The notes: generated from the letters alone by a model not told the origin. Counted from the stretch's first letter, positions 1-9,202 are shown. The stretch is 64,000 nt of DNA from UBA5066 sp048500275 (GCA_048500275.1 JASNYI010000003.1:930001-994000); one strand, 5' to 3'. Numbers and translations: made by a program.

Positions 1-2
1 CG

Positions 3-659
3 GCGAAGGGCTTCGAGAAGGACATGGTCTTCGAGATGGCCGCGCGCGACATTCGCGCCCTGCCGAAGCTCGAGGGGACGGTCCACGTCAACATCGCGCT
101 CATCGTGAAGTTCCTCGCGAACTGGCTGTTCCGGCCCACGGCGTGCCCCAAGGTGGGGCGCCGGACCGAGCCGGCCCACGACGCCTTCCTCTTCGCGCAG
201 GGCCCCGCGAGCGGTCTCGGGAAGATCCGCTTCCACGACTGGGACCCGGCCTTCGCGGCCCACGCCCGCATCCCGAACGTCGCCCTCTTCCGCGAGCAGG
301 TCGGCGCCTTCCGGGAGCTCTGCGCGGCCGCCGCGCCCACGGAGGAGCAGGCGAAGGACGTCGACCTCCTCCTCGCCGTGGGCGACCTCTTCGCGCTCGC
401 CGTCTACGCCCACCTCGTCCTCGAGGGGGCCGGGCACCACGGCCTGACCGACGACGCCCTCGACCAGCTCTTCGACGTCTTCGTGAGGGACTTCTCCTCC
501 TACGCCCTCAAGCTCCACGAGCGCTCCGGGGCGACGGAGAAGCAGGCCGCTATGGCCCTGCGCCTCGTCAGGCGCCCCGCCTTCGACGCGGCCCGCTTCG
601 GCAGGATCTGGAAAGACGAGGTCCTCGCCCTCCGCGACACCTACCGGATGAACGAGTAG
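3..659 (+). CDS. Acyl-CoA dehydrogenase family protein, C-terminal part (5' end outside window)
   Basis: The frame is open from the first complete codon, so the gene starts before the window; 218 codons are visible. The segment PKLEGTVHVNIAL, followed by KFLANWLFRP, is what I recognise from the C-terminal half of FadE-like acyl-CoA dehydrogenases, flavoenzymes of fatty acyl-CoA beta-oxidation. The rest is helical, with no membrane segment. The FAD-binding part and catalytic Glu are out of view, so the assignment rests on this segment alone. The gene ends with TAG, 6 bp before a perfect palindrome shared with the convergent murJ gene. Confidence 0.6.
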   Translation, partial: AKGFEKDMVFEMAARDIRALPKLEGTVHVNIALIVKFLANWLFRPTACPKVGRRTEPAHDAFLFAQGPASGLGKIRFHDWDPAFAAHARIPNVALFREQVGAFRELCAAAAPTEEQAKDVDLLLAVGDLFALAVYAHLVLEGAGHHGLTDDALDQLFDVFVRDFSSYALKLHERSGATEKQAAMALRLVRRPAFDAARFGRIWKDEVLALRDTYRMNE

Positions 660-665
660 GGGATG

Positions 666-737
666 ACGGGGGGCCAGGTCTGCCTTCTACACTCTGCGCG
701 GTCGCGCAGAGTGTAGAAGGCAGACCTGGCCCCCCGT
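666..737. repeat. Perfect 35-bp inverted repeat (2-nt loop) between convergent genes
   Basis: Positions 666-700 and 703-737 are exact reverse complements separated by GT. Each arm reads GGGGGGCCAGGTCTGCC inward and continues through TTCTACACTC to GCGCG. It lies between the stop of the acyl-CoA dehydrogenase (659) and the stop of murJ (740). The arm resembles the repeat GGGGTCAGGTCTTGATTTTC found at three other places here (22186, 24876, 49120), sharing GGGGyCAGGTCT and TTCTAC. It could act as a bidirectional terminator or be a REP-like mobile element. Confidence 0.9.
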
Positions 738-739
738 CC

Positions 740-2311
740 TTAGCGAGCCTGGCCCATGCGGCGCCGGATCGTCGCCGCGAGAGCCGAGGCTTCGGGGACC
801 CGGAAGAGGAGGGACAGCGCCCCGTACGCCGCGGCGAACATGCCGCAGACGAGGGAGCCGAGGAGGACCGGACCGAGGCCGGCGCCGAGGAGCTTCGCTC
901 CGAACCCGGCCCCGGCGGCGCCGAGCGCTGCGCCCCAGACCCGGAGGGAGAAGGAGGCCGGGAGGCCCGTCTTGCCGACGCGGCGGTTCAGCGCGCGGCG
1001 CAGGAGGAGCATCTCGAGCCAGCCTGCGAGACCGGACCCGAGGGTCAGCCCCGCGAGGCCGAGGCGCGGTTCGAGGCCCAGGAGGCGCGGGGCCCCGAAC
1101 GCGAGGGAGGCGCCGAGCGCCGCGCTGATGGCGACACGGACCATGGCGAAGCGCAGCGGGGTGCGCGTGTCGTGGAGGGCCCAGAAGGCCGAGGCGTAGA
1201 GGCGTCCGAGCGTCATCGCGAGGAGGCCGACGGCCGAGCCGGCGAGGACGGCCCAGACGATTCGAACGTCCTCCTCCCCGAACCTCCCCGTCTGGAAGGC
1301 GAGCGCGACGACACGGTCGCCGAGGAGGGCGAAGGCGACGGCCGACGGGACGACGAGGAAGGCGACGCGCCGGAGAGCGGCGTCGAGCCTCTCGCGAAGC
1401 TTCTCCGCGCCGATCCCGCTCGAGAGCTCCGGCAGCTCGGCGCTCGAGACGGACATGCCGAAGAGGGAGATCGGGAGGAGGTAGAGCGTCTGCGCGTAGC
1501 CGAGCATCGCCACGGCCCCGCCGGGGAGGAAGCTCGCGATGACCTGGTCGACCCAGCTCGAGACCTGGGTCACGCCTCGGCTGCCGACCGCCGGGAGGAA
1601 ATTGCGGAAGATCGTCCTGACGTGCGGCGAGCGCGTGTCGAGCGAGGGGCGAAGGGAGCCGACGAGCCTCGCCACCCGCGGCAGCTGGACGGCGAGCTGC
1701 AGGAGGCTCCCCGCGACGGCGCCCCAGGCGGCCCAGACGGCGATTCCGGCCGCACCGCCCGACGCCCCCGCCAGGGCGAGCGCTGCGATGATCGCCCCGT
1801 TCCAGAGGACCGGCGCCGCGTAGGGGAGGAAGAACCTCCGGTGGCTGTTGAGGATGCCGAGGCAGAACGCCGAGAGGACGAGGAGTCCGGTGCCGGGGAA
1901 GAGGACGCGGACGAGGCGGATCGTCAGCTCGCGGCGTTCCCCGGAGAAACCGGGCGTGAAGACGTCGACGAGGACGGGCGCCGCGAGGACGCCCGCGGCC
2001 GACAGGCCGACCGCGAGGAGCGCCAGGAGCGTCCCGACGGTGCGGGCCGTCCGGCGGGCCTCCTCCTCCCTCCCCTCGCCGAGGAGGCGCGAGTAGACGG
2101 GTATGAGCGAGGCCGAGAGGGAGCCCTCGCCGAAGAGGTTCTGGAGGAAGTTCGGTGCGCGCAGGGCGGCGCGCAGGGCGTCGGCCGCCATGGAGCTTCC
2201 GAGATAGTGGGCGAAGACCCGTTCCCTCGCGAAGCCGGCGAGCCGGGAGAGGAGGACGCCCGCGCCGACGAGGAGGGCGTTCGCCGTCGAGGAGCGGCGC
2301 GCCCCCGTCAC
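740..2311 (-). CDS. murJ: Lipid II flippase MurJ (MviN)
   Basis: Polytopic membrane protein of about 523 residues that moves lipid II across the inner membrane for peptidoglycan synthesis. The N-terminal region with RLAGFARERVFAHYLG and the segment GEGSLSASLIPVYS match the MurJ/MviN signature, followed by alternating hydrophobic segments to the C-terminus (about 14 expected in the family). The GTG start is chosen because it overlaps the mraY stop in a GTGA arrangement; upstream codons in this frame are a shadow of mraY. It is the last gene of the murG-mraY-murJ operon and ends 3 bp from the 666-737 palindrome. Confidence 0.9.
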   Translation of the reverse strand: MTGARRSSTANALLVGAGVLLSRLAGFARERVFAHYLGSSMAADALRAALRAPNFLQNLFGEGSLSASLIPVYSRLLGEGREEEARRTARTVGTLLALLAVGLSAAGVLAAPVLVDVFTPGFSGERRELTIRLVRVLFPGTGLLVLSAFCLGILNSHRRFFLPYAAPVLWNGAIIAALALAGASGGAAGIAVWAAWGAVAGSLLQLAVQLPRVARLVGSLRPSLDTRSPHVRTIFRNFLPAVGSRGVTQVSSWVDQVIASFLPGGAVAMLGYAQTLYLLPISLFGMSVSSAELPELSSGIGAEKLRERLDAALRRVAFLVVPSAVAFALLGDRVVALAFQTGRFGEEDVRIVWAVLAGSAVGLLAMTLGRLYASAFWALHDTRTPLRFAMVRVAISAALGASLAFGAPRLLGLEPRLGLAGLTLGSGLAGWLEMLLLRRALNRRVGKTGLPASFSLRVWGAALGAAGAGFGAKLLGAGLGPVLLGSLVCGMFAAAYGALSLLFRVPEASALAATIRRRMGQAR

Positions 2312-3411
2312 CGCAGCTTCAGGGTCGCGAGGGCCGCGAGCGCGAGGAGACCGGAGACGATCCAGAGCCTCACGACGACCTTCGTCTCGGCGAGTCCGTT
2401 GTAGGCCATGGCGTGGTGGAGCGGCGCGCGGGAGAAGATCCGCCGCCCGAGCAGCTTGATGCCGACCTTGTCCTGCACCTGCGAGGTGAAGGCCTCGGCG
2501 ACGAACAGGCCGCCCAGGATGACGAAGAGGAGCTCCTGCTTCAGGAGGACCGACGCCACCGCGAGGCTCCCGCCGATGGAGAGGGAGCCGGTGTCGCCCA
2601 TGAAGATCTGCGCCGGGTAGGCGTTGAACCAGAGGAACCCGACGCCGGCCCCCGCGAAAGCCGTGGCGAAGACGGCGAGCTCGCCCGCCCCCGGCAGGAA
2701 CGGGTAGACGAGGTACTTCGACCAGATCGCGTTCCCGAGGAGATACCCGAAGACTCCGAGGACGGAGATCGCGAAGATCGACGGCACGATGGCGAGCCCG
2801 TCCATGCCGTCGGTGATGTTGACCGAGTTGCCGACGAGGAGGACGAAGAGGAAGACGAAGGGGAAGTAGAGCCACCCGCTGTCGAGGACGGCCGTCTTGA
2901 GGAACGGCACGTGGAGGCGCGCAGCCTCCGCCGCCGGGAGCGGCGTGAACGGGCTCGCGAGGACCGCCACGAGGAGCGCCGCGAAGGCTCCCTGCAGGAG
3001 GAGCTTCCTCGGCTCGGACATCCCCCTGTCGCCCGATCTCGCCCGCATCTTCGCGCGGTCGTCGACGAATCCGATCGCCCCGAACCAGAGCATCCCGAGG
3101 AGGACGAGGAGGGCGTAGCCGCTCGCGAGGTTGCACCAGAGGAGGCACGAGAGAGCCACGACGCCGACGAGGACGACGCCCCCCATGACGGGCGTGCCCG
3201 CCTTGTCGAAGGCCGAGGGGATCCCGGTCTCGCGAACCTGGTCGACGAAGTCGCGGCGCTGGAGCCACCAGATGACCTTCGGCATGACCCAGAGCGTCAG
3301 GAGGACCGCGGTGAGCGCCGCGCCGATGGAGCGGGTCGAGATGTACTCCGTGAGGCGCAGGAACGAGAGGTCGGGGTGCGATGCGAGGAGCTTCCCGAGC
3401 CAGTAGATCAC
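2308..3411 (-). CDS. mraY: Phospho-N-acetylmuramoyl-pentapeptide transferase MraY
   Basis: Transfers phospho-MurNAc-pentapeptide from UDP to undecaprenyl phosphate, giving lipid I at the inner membrane. The 367 residues match the usual family length. Family motifs are all present: FVDDRAK with Asp117/Asp118, NITDGMDGLA around 198-207, MGDTGSLS around 271, and RAPLHH with His332/His333. About ten hydrophobic segments are visible. The ATG overlaps the murG stop (ATGA), and its own stop overlaps the murJ GTG, so the three genes are translationally coupled. Confidence 0.96.
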   Translation of the reverse strand: MIYWLGKLLASHPDLSFLRLTEYISTRSIGAALTAVLLTLWVMPKVIWWLQRRDFVDQVRETGIPSAFDKAGTPVMGGVVLVGVVALSCLLWCNLASGYALLVLLGMLWFGAIGFVDDRAKMRARSGDRGMSEPRKLLLQGAFAALLVAVLASPFTPLPAAEAARLHVPFLKTAVLDSGWLYFPFVFLFVLLVGNSVNITDGMDGLAIVPSIFAISVLGVFGYLLGNAIWSKYLVYPFLPGAGELAVFATAFAGAGVGFLWFNAYPAQIFMGDTGSLSIGGSLAVASVLLKQELLFVILGGLFVAEAFTSQVQDKVGIKLLGRRIFSRAPLHHAMAYNGLAETKVVVRLWIVSGLLALAALATLKLR

Positions 3412-5426
3412 CGGTGCGCCTCCTTACCGCGCGAGAGCGCCTCGAGGACGCGGCGGTACGAGAGCTTCATCTCGAACTGGGGCCTGAAGTCGGTGGAGGT
3501 GAGGAGGAAAGCGGGGAGCGCCCCCGCCAGCGTTTCCCGGTCGCGCACCTCTCCCCTCTCCACGAGGGAGAGGACGCCCTTCAGCGCCGCGGCCCGCACC
3601 TTCCAGAAGCGGTAGTCGGAGAGGGCGAGGAGGGCGGGGAGGGCGTCCTTCTCTCCGCCGAGGACTCCGAGCGCCTCGGCCGCCGCGGCCGTGGCCTCGA
3701 GGTTGGGGTCGGCGAGCCCCGTGACGAGCGCGGCCACGACCTCGTCGCGCCGCTCGAGAAGACCGGCGAACCGGGCGGCCGTCCGCGCCGCCTCCGCCCG
3801 CACCTCCCAGTACGGGTCGGCGAGGCCGGCGAGGAGGGCCTCCTCCACGCCCTCGTCGACGACGCCGAGGCGCGCCAGGGCGGCGAACGCGTTCCTCCTC
3901 ACGAAGCCGACCTGCACGAAGTCGCCCCCGAGGAGCCGCCGGAAGAGCGGGGCGGGAGTCCGGTCGCCGAGGAGCGCGAGGAGGAGCGGGACTTTTTCCT
4001 TCGCGTCGAGGAGGCCGAGGAGCTTCACCCCGAGGTTCCTCGCCTCCCACGCCTCGTTCACGAGGAGCGACGCCGCGCGGCTCCGGAACCAGGGGAGGTC
4101 CCTCGGCTCGACGTGGTCCTCCACGCGGTAGCCGCGCCCTGCGGCCGCGGCGGCCTTCTCGAGGCGCGAGAGGAGGGCGGCGTTCGAGACGACGGTCGGC
4201 GCGGGGACGAGCGTCGGGTCGACCTCCCCGCTCCCCCGGCCGTGCCGCACGTGGTGCGCGATCTCGGCCGCGGCGTCGATCCCGAGGACGTCCCGCCCCC
4301 TCCACGACATCTCCGCGAGCCGCCCCGGGTCCTGGACCAGCGCGAGGATGCGCCGCGCGAGAAGCGACCCGTCGAGCTCCTCGACGAGGTGGCCGTCCCG
4401 GAGCACCGTCTCCTCGTAGAGGACCTCTGCCCCGCCGGCCCGTTCGAGGGCGCGCGCGTTCGCCACCTGGTGGTCTCCCGGGAGGTTCGCCTTCGGGACG
4501 ACGAGGGCGGGAATCCCCATGCGCGCCACCTCGTTGAGGCTCCCCGAGCCGCCGCGGATGACGACGAGGCCGGCCACGGCGTAGACCGACGCGATGTCGT
4601 GGAAGTAGCTGCGCGAGACGTAGAACGTCGCGATCCGCTCCCGATCCTCCGCCGAGTAGCGGGCCGCCAGGCGCTCCGCCGTGTCGGCGCCCGCGTCGTA
4701 GCCCCCGCCCTTGAAAAGACCCGTGCCGTGGACGACGAAGAGGCGGTCCGCATGCGGCAGGAGGTCGCCGAGGGCGTCGACGAGGCCCCGGTTGAGAGAG
4801 CGCGAGCCCTGCGAGCCGCCGAACGCGAAAACGACTGTCCTCTCCGGCGGCACCTCGAAGTCGAGGCGCGACCGCGCTTCCTCCGGCGCCACGTGCCCGA
4901 TCCGCTTCCGGAGCGGGTAGCCCGTGAGCGCGCCGTTTCCGGGGAAGAGGGAGAGGGTCTCGGGGAACGTCACGAAGACCTTCTCGGCGAACCGGCCCAC
5001 GAGCCGGTTCAGCTTTCCGGGGACGGCGTTCTGCTCGTGGACGAAGACGCGCACTTTCGACAGCCCCAGCTTCTTCAGAGCCGTCGCCGCGAAGATGACC
5101 GGGGCCGAGGCGAACCCGCCGGTGCCGACAATGACGCCGGGGCGGAAGCGCAGCAGGAGGCCGACCGCCTGGAGCGTCCCGACGGCGAGGTCGAAGAGGA
5201 ACCGGGCGAGAGCGGGCGACGGGCGCGCGCCAGGAAAGCCCGACGCCCGCACGAAGCGGATGGGGATCCCCTCGCGCGGAACGATCTGCTCCTCCGCACG
5301 CCCCCTCACGCCGACGAAGAGCGTCTCGCTCCCCTCTCCGGCGAGGGCCGCGCCGATGGCGAGGGCGGGGTTCACGTGTCCGGCCGTCCCGCCGCCGGTC
5401 AGGAGGATCCTCGTTCCCGTCTTCAA
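3408..5426 (-). CDS. murG: MurG glycosyltransferase fused to a C-terminal HEAT-repeat-like domain
   Basis: MurG adds GlcNAc to lipid I to make lipid II on the cytoplasmic membrane face. Residues 1 to about 370 contain the MurG motifs GGGTAGHVNP (10-19), VHEQNAVPGKLNRL, FGGSQGSRSLN and RGGSGSLNEVARMG. MurG is normally 350-370 residues; here about 300 more follow, with repeated helical units such as LADPYWEVRAEAARTAARF and LADPNLEATAAAAEALGVLG that look like HEAT/PBS-lyase repeats. TTG 5426 is preferred: GGAGG lies 8 nt upstream and the GGGTAGH loop falls at the usual N-terminal distance. An upstream ATG at 5501 is the alternative. First gene of murG-mraY-murJ. Confidence 0.9.
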   Translation of the reverse strand: MKTGTRILLTGGGTAGHVNPALAIGAALAGEGSETLFVGVRGRAEEQIVPREGIPIRFVRASGFPGARPSPALARFLFDLAVGTLQAVGLLLRFRPGVIVGTGGFASAPVIFAATALKKLGLSKVRVFVHEQNAVPGKLNRLVGRFAEKVFVTFPETLSLFPGNGALTGYPLRKRIGHVAPEEARSRLDFEVPPERTVVFAFGGSQGSRSLNRGLVDALGDLLPHADRLFVVHGTGLFKGGGYDAGADTAERLAARYSAEDRERIATFYVSRSYFHDIASVYAVAGLVVIRGGSGSLNEVARMGIPALVVPKANLPGDHQVANARALERAGGAEVLYEETVLRDGHLVEELDGSLLARRILALVQDPGRLAEMSWRGRDVLGIDAAAEIAHHVRHGRGSGEVDPTLVPAPTVVSNAALLSRLEKAAAAAGRGYRVEDHVEPRDLPWFRSRAASLLVNEAWEARNLGVKLLGLLDAKEKVPLLLALLGDRTPAPLFRRLLGGDFVQVGFVRRNAFAALARLGVVDEGVEEALLAGLADPYWEVRAEAARTAARFAGLLERRDEVVAALVTGLADPNLEATAAAAEALGVLGGEKDALPALLALSDYRFWKVRAAALKGVLSLVERGEVRDRETLAGALPAFLLTSTDFRPQFEMKLSYRRVLEALSRGKEAHR

Positions 5427-5553
5427 GCGTCGCGCCTCCGGCGGATTGTGGAGGAAACGGGGCCGGCCGTCGCCTCCCGTTCCGGCGGCCCCGGCTCCCA
5501 CCCGGGAGGCTCACGGCCGTCCCCACCTGAGCGGCGCGTCGCACGGGGGCGGG

Positions 5554-5559
5554 TAGACT
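5554..5559 (+). promoter_or_regulatory. -10-like TAGACT, 8 nt before corA start
   Basis: TAGACT ends 8 nt before the corA ATG and there is no Shine-Dalgarno, which suggests leaderless or near-leaderless transcription. One of 13 such cases in the window. Confidence 0.5.
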
Positions 5560-5567
5560 CCCGACCC

Positions 5568-6539
5568 ATGCTCACGGTCCACCTTTACGAGGAGGGGAAG
5601 GGGCTCTGCCTCATCGAGGACGGCACGCTCGCCTCCGCCTGGCCCGGGTTCGCGGGCCGTTCGATCTGGGTCGACGTGGAGAATCCGACCGACGGGGAGG
5701 CCCGCGAGCTGGCCGATGTCTGCGGCTTCCACCACCTCACCGTGGAGGACGCGTTGACTCCGGTCCAGCCGCCGAAGGTCGAGGAGTTCGGGGGGTACCT
5801 CTTCCTCCTCTTCCGCGGCCTGCGCCCCACGGAGGAAGGCCTCGAGCTCGACAGCTACAAGGTCGCCGCCTGGCTCGGACCGGGCTTCCTCGTCACCGTC
5901 CATCAGCGTCCCGTCGCGGCCTGCCGCGAGGTCTCGAGGCTCGTCCTCGAGAAGGACCTGCCGATGGAGAGCCAGATGGACCGGATCCTCCACGCCCTCG
6001 TCGACCGGATGATGGACGAGATCCTCCCCATCCTCGACCGGTTCGAGGAGCGGCTCGAGGAGCTCGAGGAGGCGGTCTTCTCGGGCGCGCCGCAGCGGGA
6101 GGTCCTCCAGGAGCTCCTCGGCATGAAGCGCCAGCTCCTCTCGATCCGGCGCCTCGTCGCCCCGCAGCGCGAGATGCTCGGCCGCCTCGCGCGGCGCGAC
6201 CTCCCCTTCATCGAGGAGCGGACCTCCCACTACTTCCGCGACGTCTACGACCACGTCGCGCGGATCGAGGAGACGGCCATGGTCCTGACGGACCTCGCGG
6301 GCGGCGCCCTCGAAGCCCAGCTCTCCGTCTCCTCGAACCGCCTGAACGAGATCGTGAAGGTCCTCACGATCTTCTCGGCGGTCTGGATGCCCCTCACGTT
6401 CCTCGCAGGCGTCTACGGGATGAACTTCGAGTTCCTCCCCGAGCTGAAGCTCCGCTGGTTCTACCCGGCCCTGTGGGTCGCCTGGGGCGTGATCGCCGCC
6501 GGGATGATCGCCGCCTTCCGGTGGCGGCGCTGGATCTGA
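5568..6539 (+). CDS. corA: CorA-type magnesium/divalent metal transporter
   Basis: CorA proteins form pentameric inner-membrane Mg2+ (or Co2+/Ni2+) channels. The 323 residues have the typical order: an acidic cytoplasmic N-terminal domain, a long helical region (about 140-270) rich in charged heptads, and two C-terminal membrane helices. The diagnostic YGMN selectivity motif (284-286) sits between the helices, followed by an acidic loop, FEFLPEL. ATG 5568 starts the domain at its usual point and follows a TAGACT box by 8 nt. The gene is transcribed away from murG, and the 141-bp gap between them must hold both promoters. Confidence 0.93.
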   Translation: MLTVHLYEEGKGLCLIEDGTLASAWPGFAGRSIWVDVENPTDGEARELADVCGFHHLTVEDALTPVQPPKVEEFGGYLFLLFRGLRPTEEGLELDSYKVAAWLGPGFLVTVHQRPVAACREVSRLVLEKDLPMESQMDRILHALVDRMMDEILPILDRFEERLEELEEAVFSGAPQREVLQELLGMKRQLLSIRRLVAPQREMLGRLARRDLPFIEERTSHYFRDVYDHVARIEETAMVLTDLAGGALEAQLSVSSNRLNEIVKVLTIFSAVWMPLTFLAGVYGMNFEFLPELKLRWFYPALWVAWGVIAAGMIAAFRWRRWI

Positions 6540-6572
6540 GGGCCGGGCCCCTGGCGCACGCGCCGCGGCCGG

Positions 6573-7922
6573 CTATCCACCCGCGGGGAGCACCTCGACC
6601 TCCCCGAACGTCGCCAGCTCCTCCCGGATCGCCGCGGCGTCGCCGACGGCGACGATGCGGGCGGCGCCCGTGCCGAAGACCCGGCGGGAGGCGCGGCGCA
6701 CGTCGGCCTTCGTGACCCTCGCGAGAGCTTCGACGACGCGACCGACCTCCTCCGGAGGCAGGCCCAGGACCCAGAGCCTCACGAGCTCGTCGGCGACGCC
6801 GCCCGCGGTCTGCAGGGAGATGGCGTGTGAGCCCGCGTCGCGCCGGAAGGCGCGCTCCATCTCCTCGTCGGCCGGTTCCGTCGTCGCCATCCGCTCCATC
6901 TCGTAGAGGATCTCGTTCAGGGCCGCGCCGGTCACCTCGTTGCGTACCGCCGCAAAGGAACGCACGGTGCCGCAGCCGGCGAGCCAGCTCGCTCCCGCGC
7001 CGGGCGAGTAGGTGTAGCCCTTCTCCTCGCGGAGGTTCTGGACGAGGCGCGAGGTGAAGGAGGCGCCGTAGATCGTCGTCGCGAGCTCGAGCGGCCAGGC
7101 GTCGGGGTCGGTCCTCGGGAAACCGAGGTTTCCGACGAGGAGGTTCGTCTGGACGGAGCCGGGGCGGTCGAGGACGAGAATCCTGCGCGGGCCCGGCCCG
7201 GTCACGGGCAGGGGGATCGGGGCCGGGGGCTCGCCCTCGGCCGTCCAGTCGCCGAAGAGACGCTCCGCCTCGCGCCGGACCTCGGCCGCGTCGACGGCCC
7301 CAGCGACGAGGAGGAGGGAGCGGTCGGGACGGATGCGCCGGCGTGCCTCGGCGGCCAGGATCTCCGGCGTGACCGCGTCGATGGACGCCGCGGTCGGGGC
7401 GATGGTCCCGTAGGGATGGCTCCCGTAGACCGCCCGGGCGAAGGCGCGGACGGCCAGGAAGAAGGGCTCCGACTCGCTCGTCTCGAGGTCCTCGTGGGCG
7501 AGGTCCTTCGCCCGCTCGACCCCTTCCTCCGGAAAGGCGGGGCGGCGAGCCACGTCGGAGACGAGGTCGAGGAGGAGCGGGAGCTTCGCCGCGAGGCCCG
7601 AGGCCCCGATCGTGAGGGAGTCGGGGCCGGCGCCGGCCGAGAGGTCGCCGCCCGCCTCCTGCGCGAGGTCGGCGATCTCGGCGCCGGTCCGCGACCGCGT
7701 CCCCTCGCGAAGGGAGGCGGCGAGAAGCCGGGCCAGGCCCGGGGAGCCCGCCGCGTCGAGGGCCATTCCGCCCCGGGTGACGAGGCGGACGGTGACGAGG
7801 GGAACGCCCGGACGCGGCACGACCTGGACGGCCAGCCCGTTCGGGAGGGTCGTCGACTCGACGTGCGGGGTGGGGACCGCGCGCTCCGGCCCGAGGGGCG
7901 GGAGGTTTGCAGGCGGGCTCAC
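6573..7922 (-). CDS. M16-family peptidase-like protein lacking the zinc-binding motif
   Basis: 449 residues with the two-lobed M16 (pitrilysin/processing peptidase) fold: an N-terminal segment LPNGLAVQVVPRPGVPLVTV and a C-terminal substrate-handling motif LREEKGYTYSPGAGAS. The HxxEH zinc motif is absent; the matching stretch reads MALDAAGSPGLARLLAAS. This is therefore probably the non-catalytic partner of the neighbouring M16 enzyme, as in two-subunit bacterial M16B peptidases. The GTG start overlaps the upstream M16 stop by GTGA, arguing for coupled translation and a heterodimer. No signal peptide is evident. Confidence 0.88.
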   Translation of the reverse strand: MSPPANLPPLGPERAVPTPHVESTTLPNGLAVQVVPRPGVPLVTVRLVTRGGMALDAAGSPGLARLLAASLREGTRSRTGAEIADLAQEAGGDLSAGAGPDSLTIGASGLAAKLPLLLDLVSDVARRPAFPEEGVERAKDLAHEDLETSESEPFFLAVRAFARAVYGSHPYGTIAPTAASIDAVTPEILAAEARRRIRPDRSLLLVAGAVDAAEVRREAERLFGDWTAEGEPPAPIPLPVTGPGPRRILVLDRPGSVQTNLLVGNLGFPRTDPDAWPLELATTIYGASFTSRLVQNLREEKGYTYSPGAGASWLAGCGTVRSFAAVRNEVTGAALNEILYEMERMATTEPADEEMERAFRRDAGSHAISLQTAGGVADELVRLWVLGLPPEEVGRVVEALARVTKADVRRASRRVFGTGAARIVAVGDAAAIREELATFGEVEVLPAGG

Positions 7923-9202
7923 TTCCCCCCCTTCGGCGGGACCTTCGCGATCGCGGCGCGCGCGTCGGGCGCGAGCCACGCCGCCGCGCGCCGCAGGTCG
8001 TCGCCCGACACCGCCTCGACCTGGCCCGGCAGGCCGAGGAGCGCCTCCGGCGCGCCGGCGAAGGCCGTCGCCTGCGCCATCTCCACGGCGAGGCCGAGGA
8101 ACGGCTCGAGCCCGGCGTACCAGTCGGCGAGGACCTTCGTCTTCACCCGCGCCAGCTCGCCTTCTTCGACCCCCTCGCTGGCGATCCGGGCGACCTCCTC
8201 GTCGAAGGCGGCGAGCACCTCGGCCTCGGAGACGTCGCGGCGGTAGCCGAGGCGGGAGAGGAAGAGCGTTGTCCCGTCGTACCAGGCGCCCCCCTGGAAG
8301 GGGTTGAAGCCGCCGGAGAGGTCGGTCGCGAGCTCGCGCCCCTCGACGAGGCCGCGGTAGAGGCGCGAGGCCCGGCCGTTGTGGAGGAGCTCGCCGAGGA
8401 CGAGGAGCGGGAGGGCGTCGGTGTGGGTCCGCTCCGGCATCCGCCACCCCATCGCGAGGGCGGGGGTTCGGGCGAGGGGAGCCTCCTTCACGAGGAGGAC
8501 GGGCGAGGCGCGCCGCGGCTCGGAGAGGTCGGGGCGGGGGTGGGGAGCCCCCCTCGGAATGGCGCCGAACAGCCTCTCGGCCTTCGCGAAGACGTCGTCG
8601 GCCACGACGTCCCCCGCCACCGCGACGACCGCGTTGTCGGGACGGTAGAAGGTCCCGAAGAAGCTCTCGACGTCGGCGAGCGTCGCCTGGTCGAGGTCGT
8701 GGAAGTCGCCGTAGCCGTCGTGCGCGTTCTCCCACCTGTCGAAGAGGGCCTCCGGCAGCTCGCCGTACTCGAAGAGGCCGTACGGGTCGTTCTGCACGTT
8801 CACGCGGATCTCTTCCTTCACGACGTCGCGCTGGTTGTCGAGCGACTCCTGCGCGAAGGCGAGGCCCGACATCCGGTCGGCCTCGAGGAAGAGGACCCTC
8901 TCGAGGGCCGACGAGGGGGCGTCGACCTCGTAGATCGTCACGTCGGGGCGGGTCTGGCCGTTGTTGTTCCCGCCGGAGGTCTCGCAGACGCGGTCGAAGA
9001 CCCCCTTGCCCGCGGCCGGGGTCCCCTCGAACATGAGGTGCTCGAAGAGGTGCGCGAAGCCGGAGCGTCCCCGAGGCTCGAGGCGCGAGCCGATGCGGTA
9101 GAGGACGCAGAGGCCGAAGACGGGCGCGGCGGGGTTCTCGGAGACGACGACCGTGAGCCCGTTCGAGAGGACCCGGGTCGCCAGCGGGACGTGGAGCGTC
9201 AT
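7919..9202 (-). CDS. M16-family zinc metallopeptidase (catalytic)
   Basis: 427 residues. The inverted zinc motif HLFEH (His51, Glu54, His55) is intact, with the distal acidic element VVKEEIR near residue 130, so this is the catalytic subunit of an M16B-type peptidase. These cleave peptides inside a clam-shell chamber. The second half carries the usual M16 C-terminal domain. There is no signal peptide, suggesting a cytoplasmic enzyme, though an unusual export route cannot be excluded. The ATG overlaps the stop of the upstream acyl-CoA dehydrogenase (ATGA), and its stop overlaps the start of the inactive partner. Confidence 0.92.
   Translation of the reverse strand: MTLHVPLATRVLSNGLTVVVSENPAAPVFGLCVLYRIGSRLEPRGRSGFAHLFEHLMFEGTPAAGKGVFDRVCETSGGNNNGQTRPDVTIYEVDAPSSALERVLFLEADRMSGLAFAQESLDNQRDVVKEEIRVNVQNDPYGLFEYGELPEALFDRWENAHDGYGDFHDLDQATLADVESFFGTFYRPDNAVVAVAGDVVADDVFAKAERLFGAIPRGAPHPRPDLSEPRRASPVLLVKEAPLARTPALAMGWRMPERTHTDALPLLVLGELLHNGRASRLYRGLVEGRELATDLSGGFNPFQGGAWYDGTTLFLSRLGYRRDVSEAEVLAAFDEEVARIASEGVEEGELARVKTKVLADWYAGLEPFLGLAVEMAQATAFAGAPEALLGLPGQVEAVSGDDLRRAAAWLAPDARAAIAKVPPKGGK

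Noticed and set aside
143..2404. Long plus-strand ORF (753 codons) covering the murJ region
   Set aside because: Arg/Glu/Gly-rich shadow of the real minus-strand gene, an effect of high GC; it has no recognisable domain.
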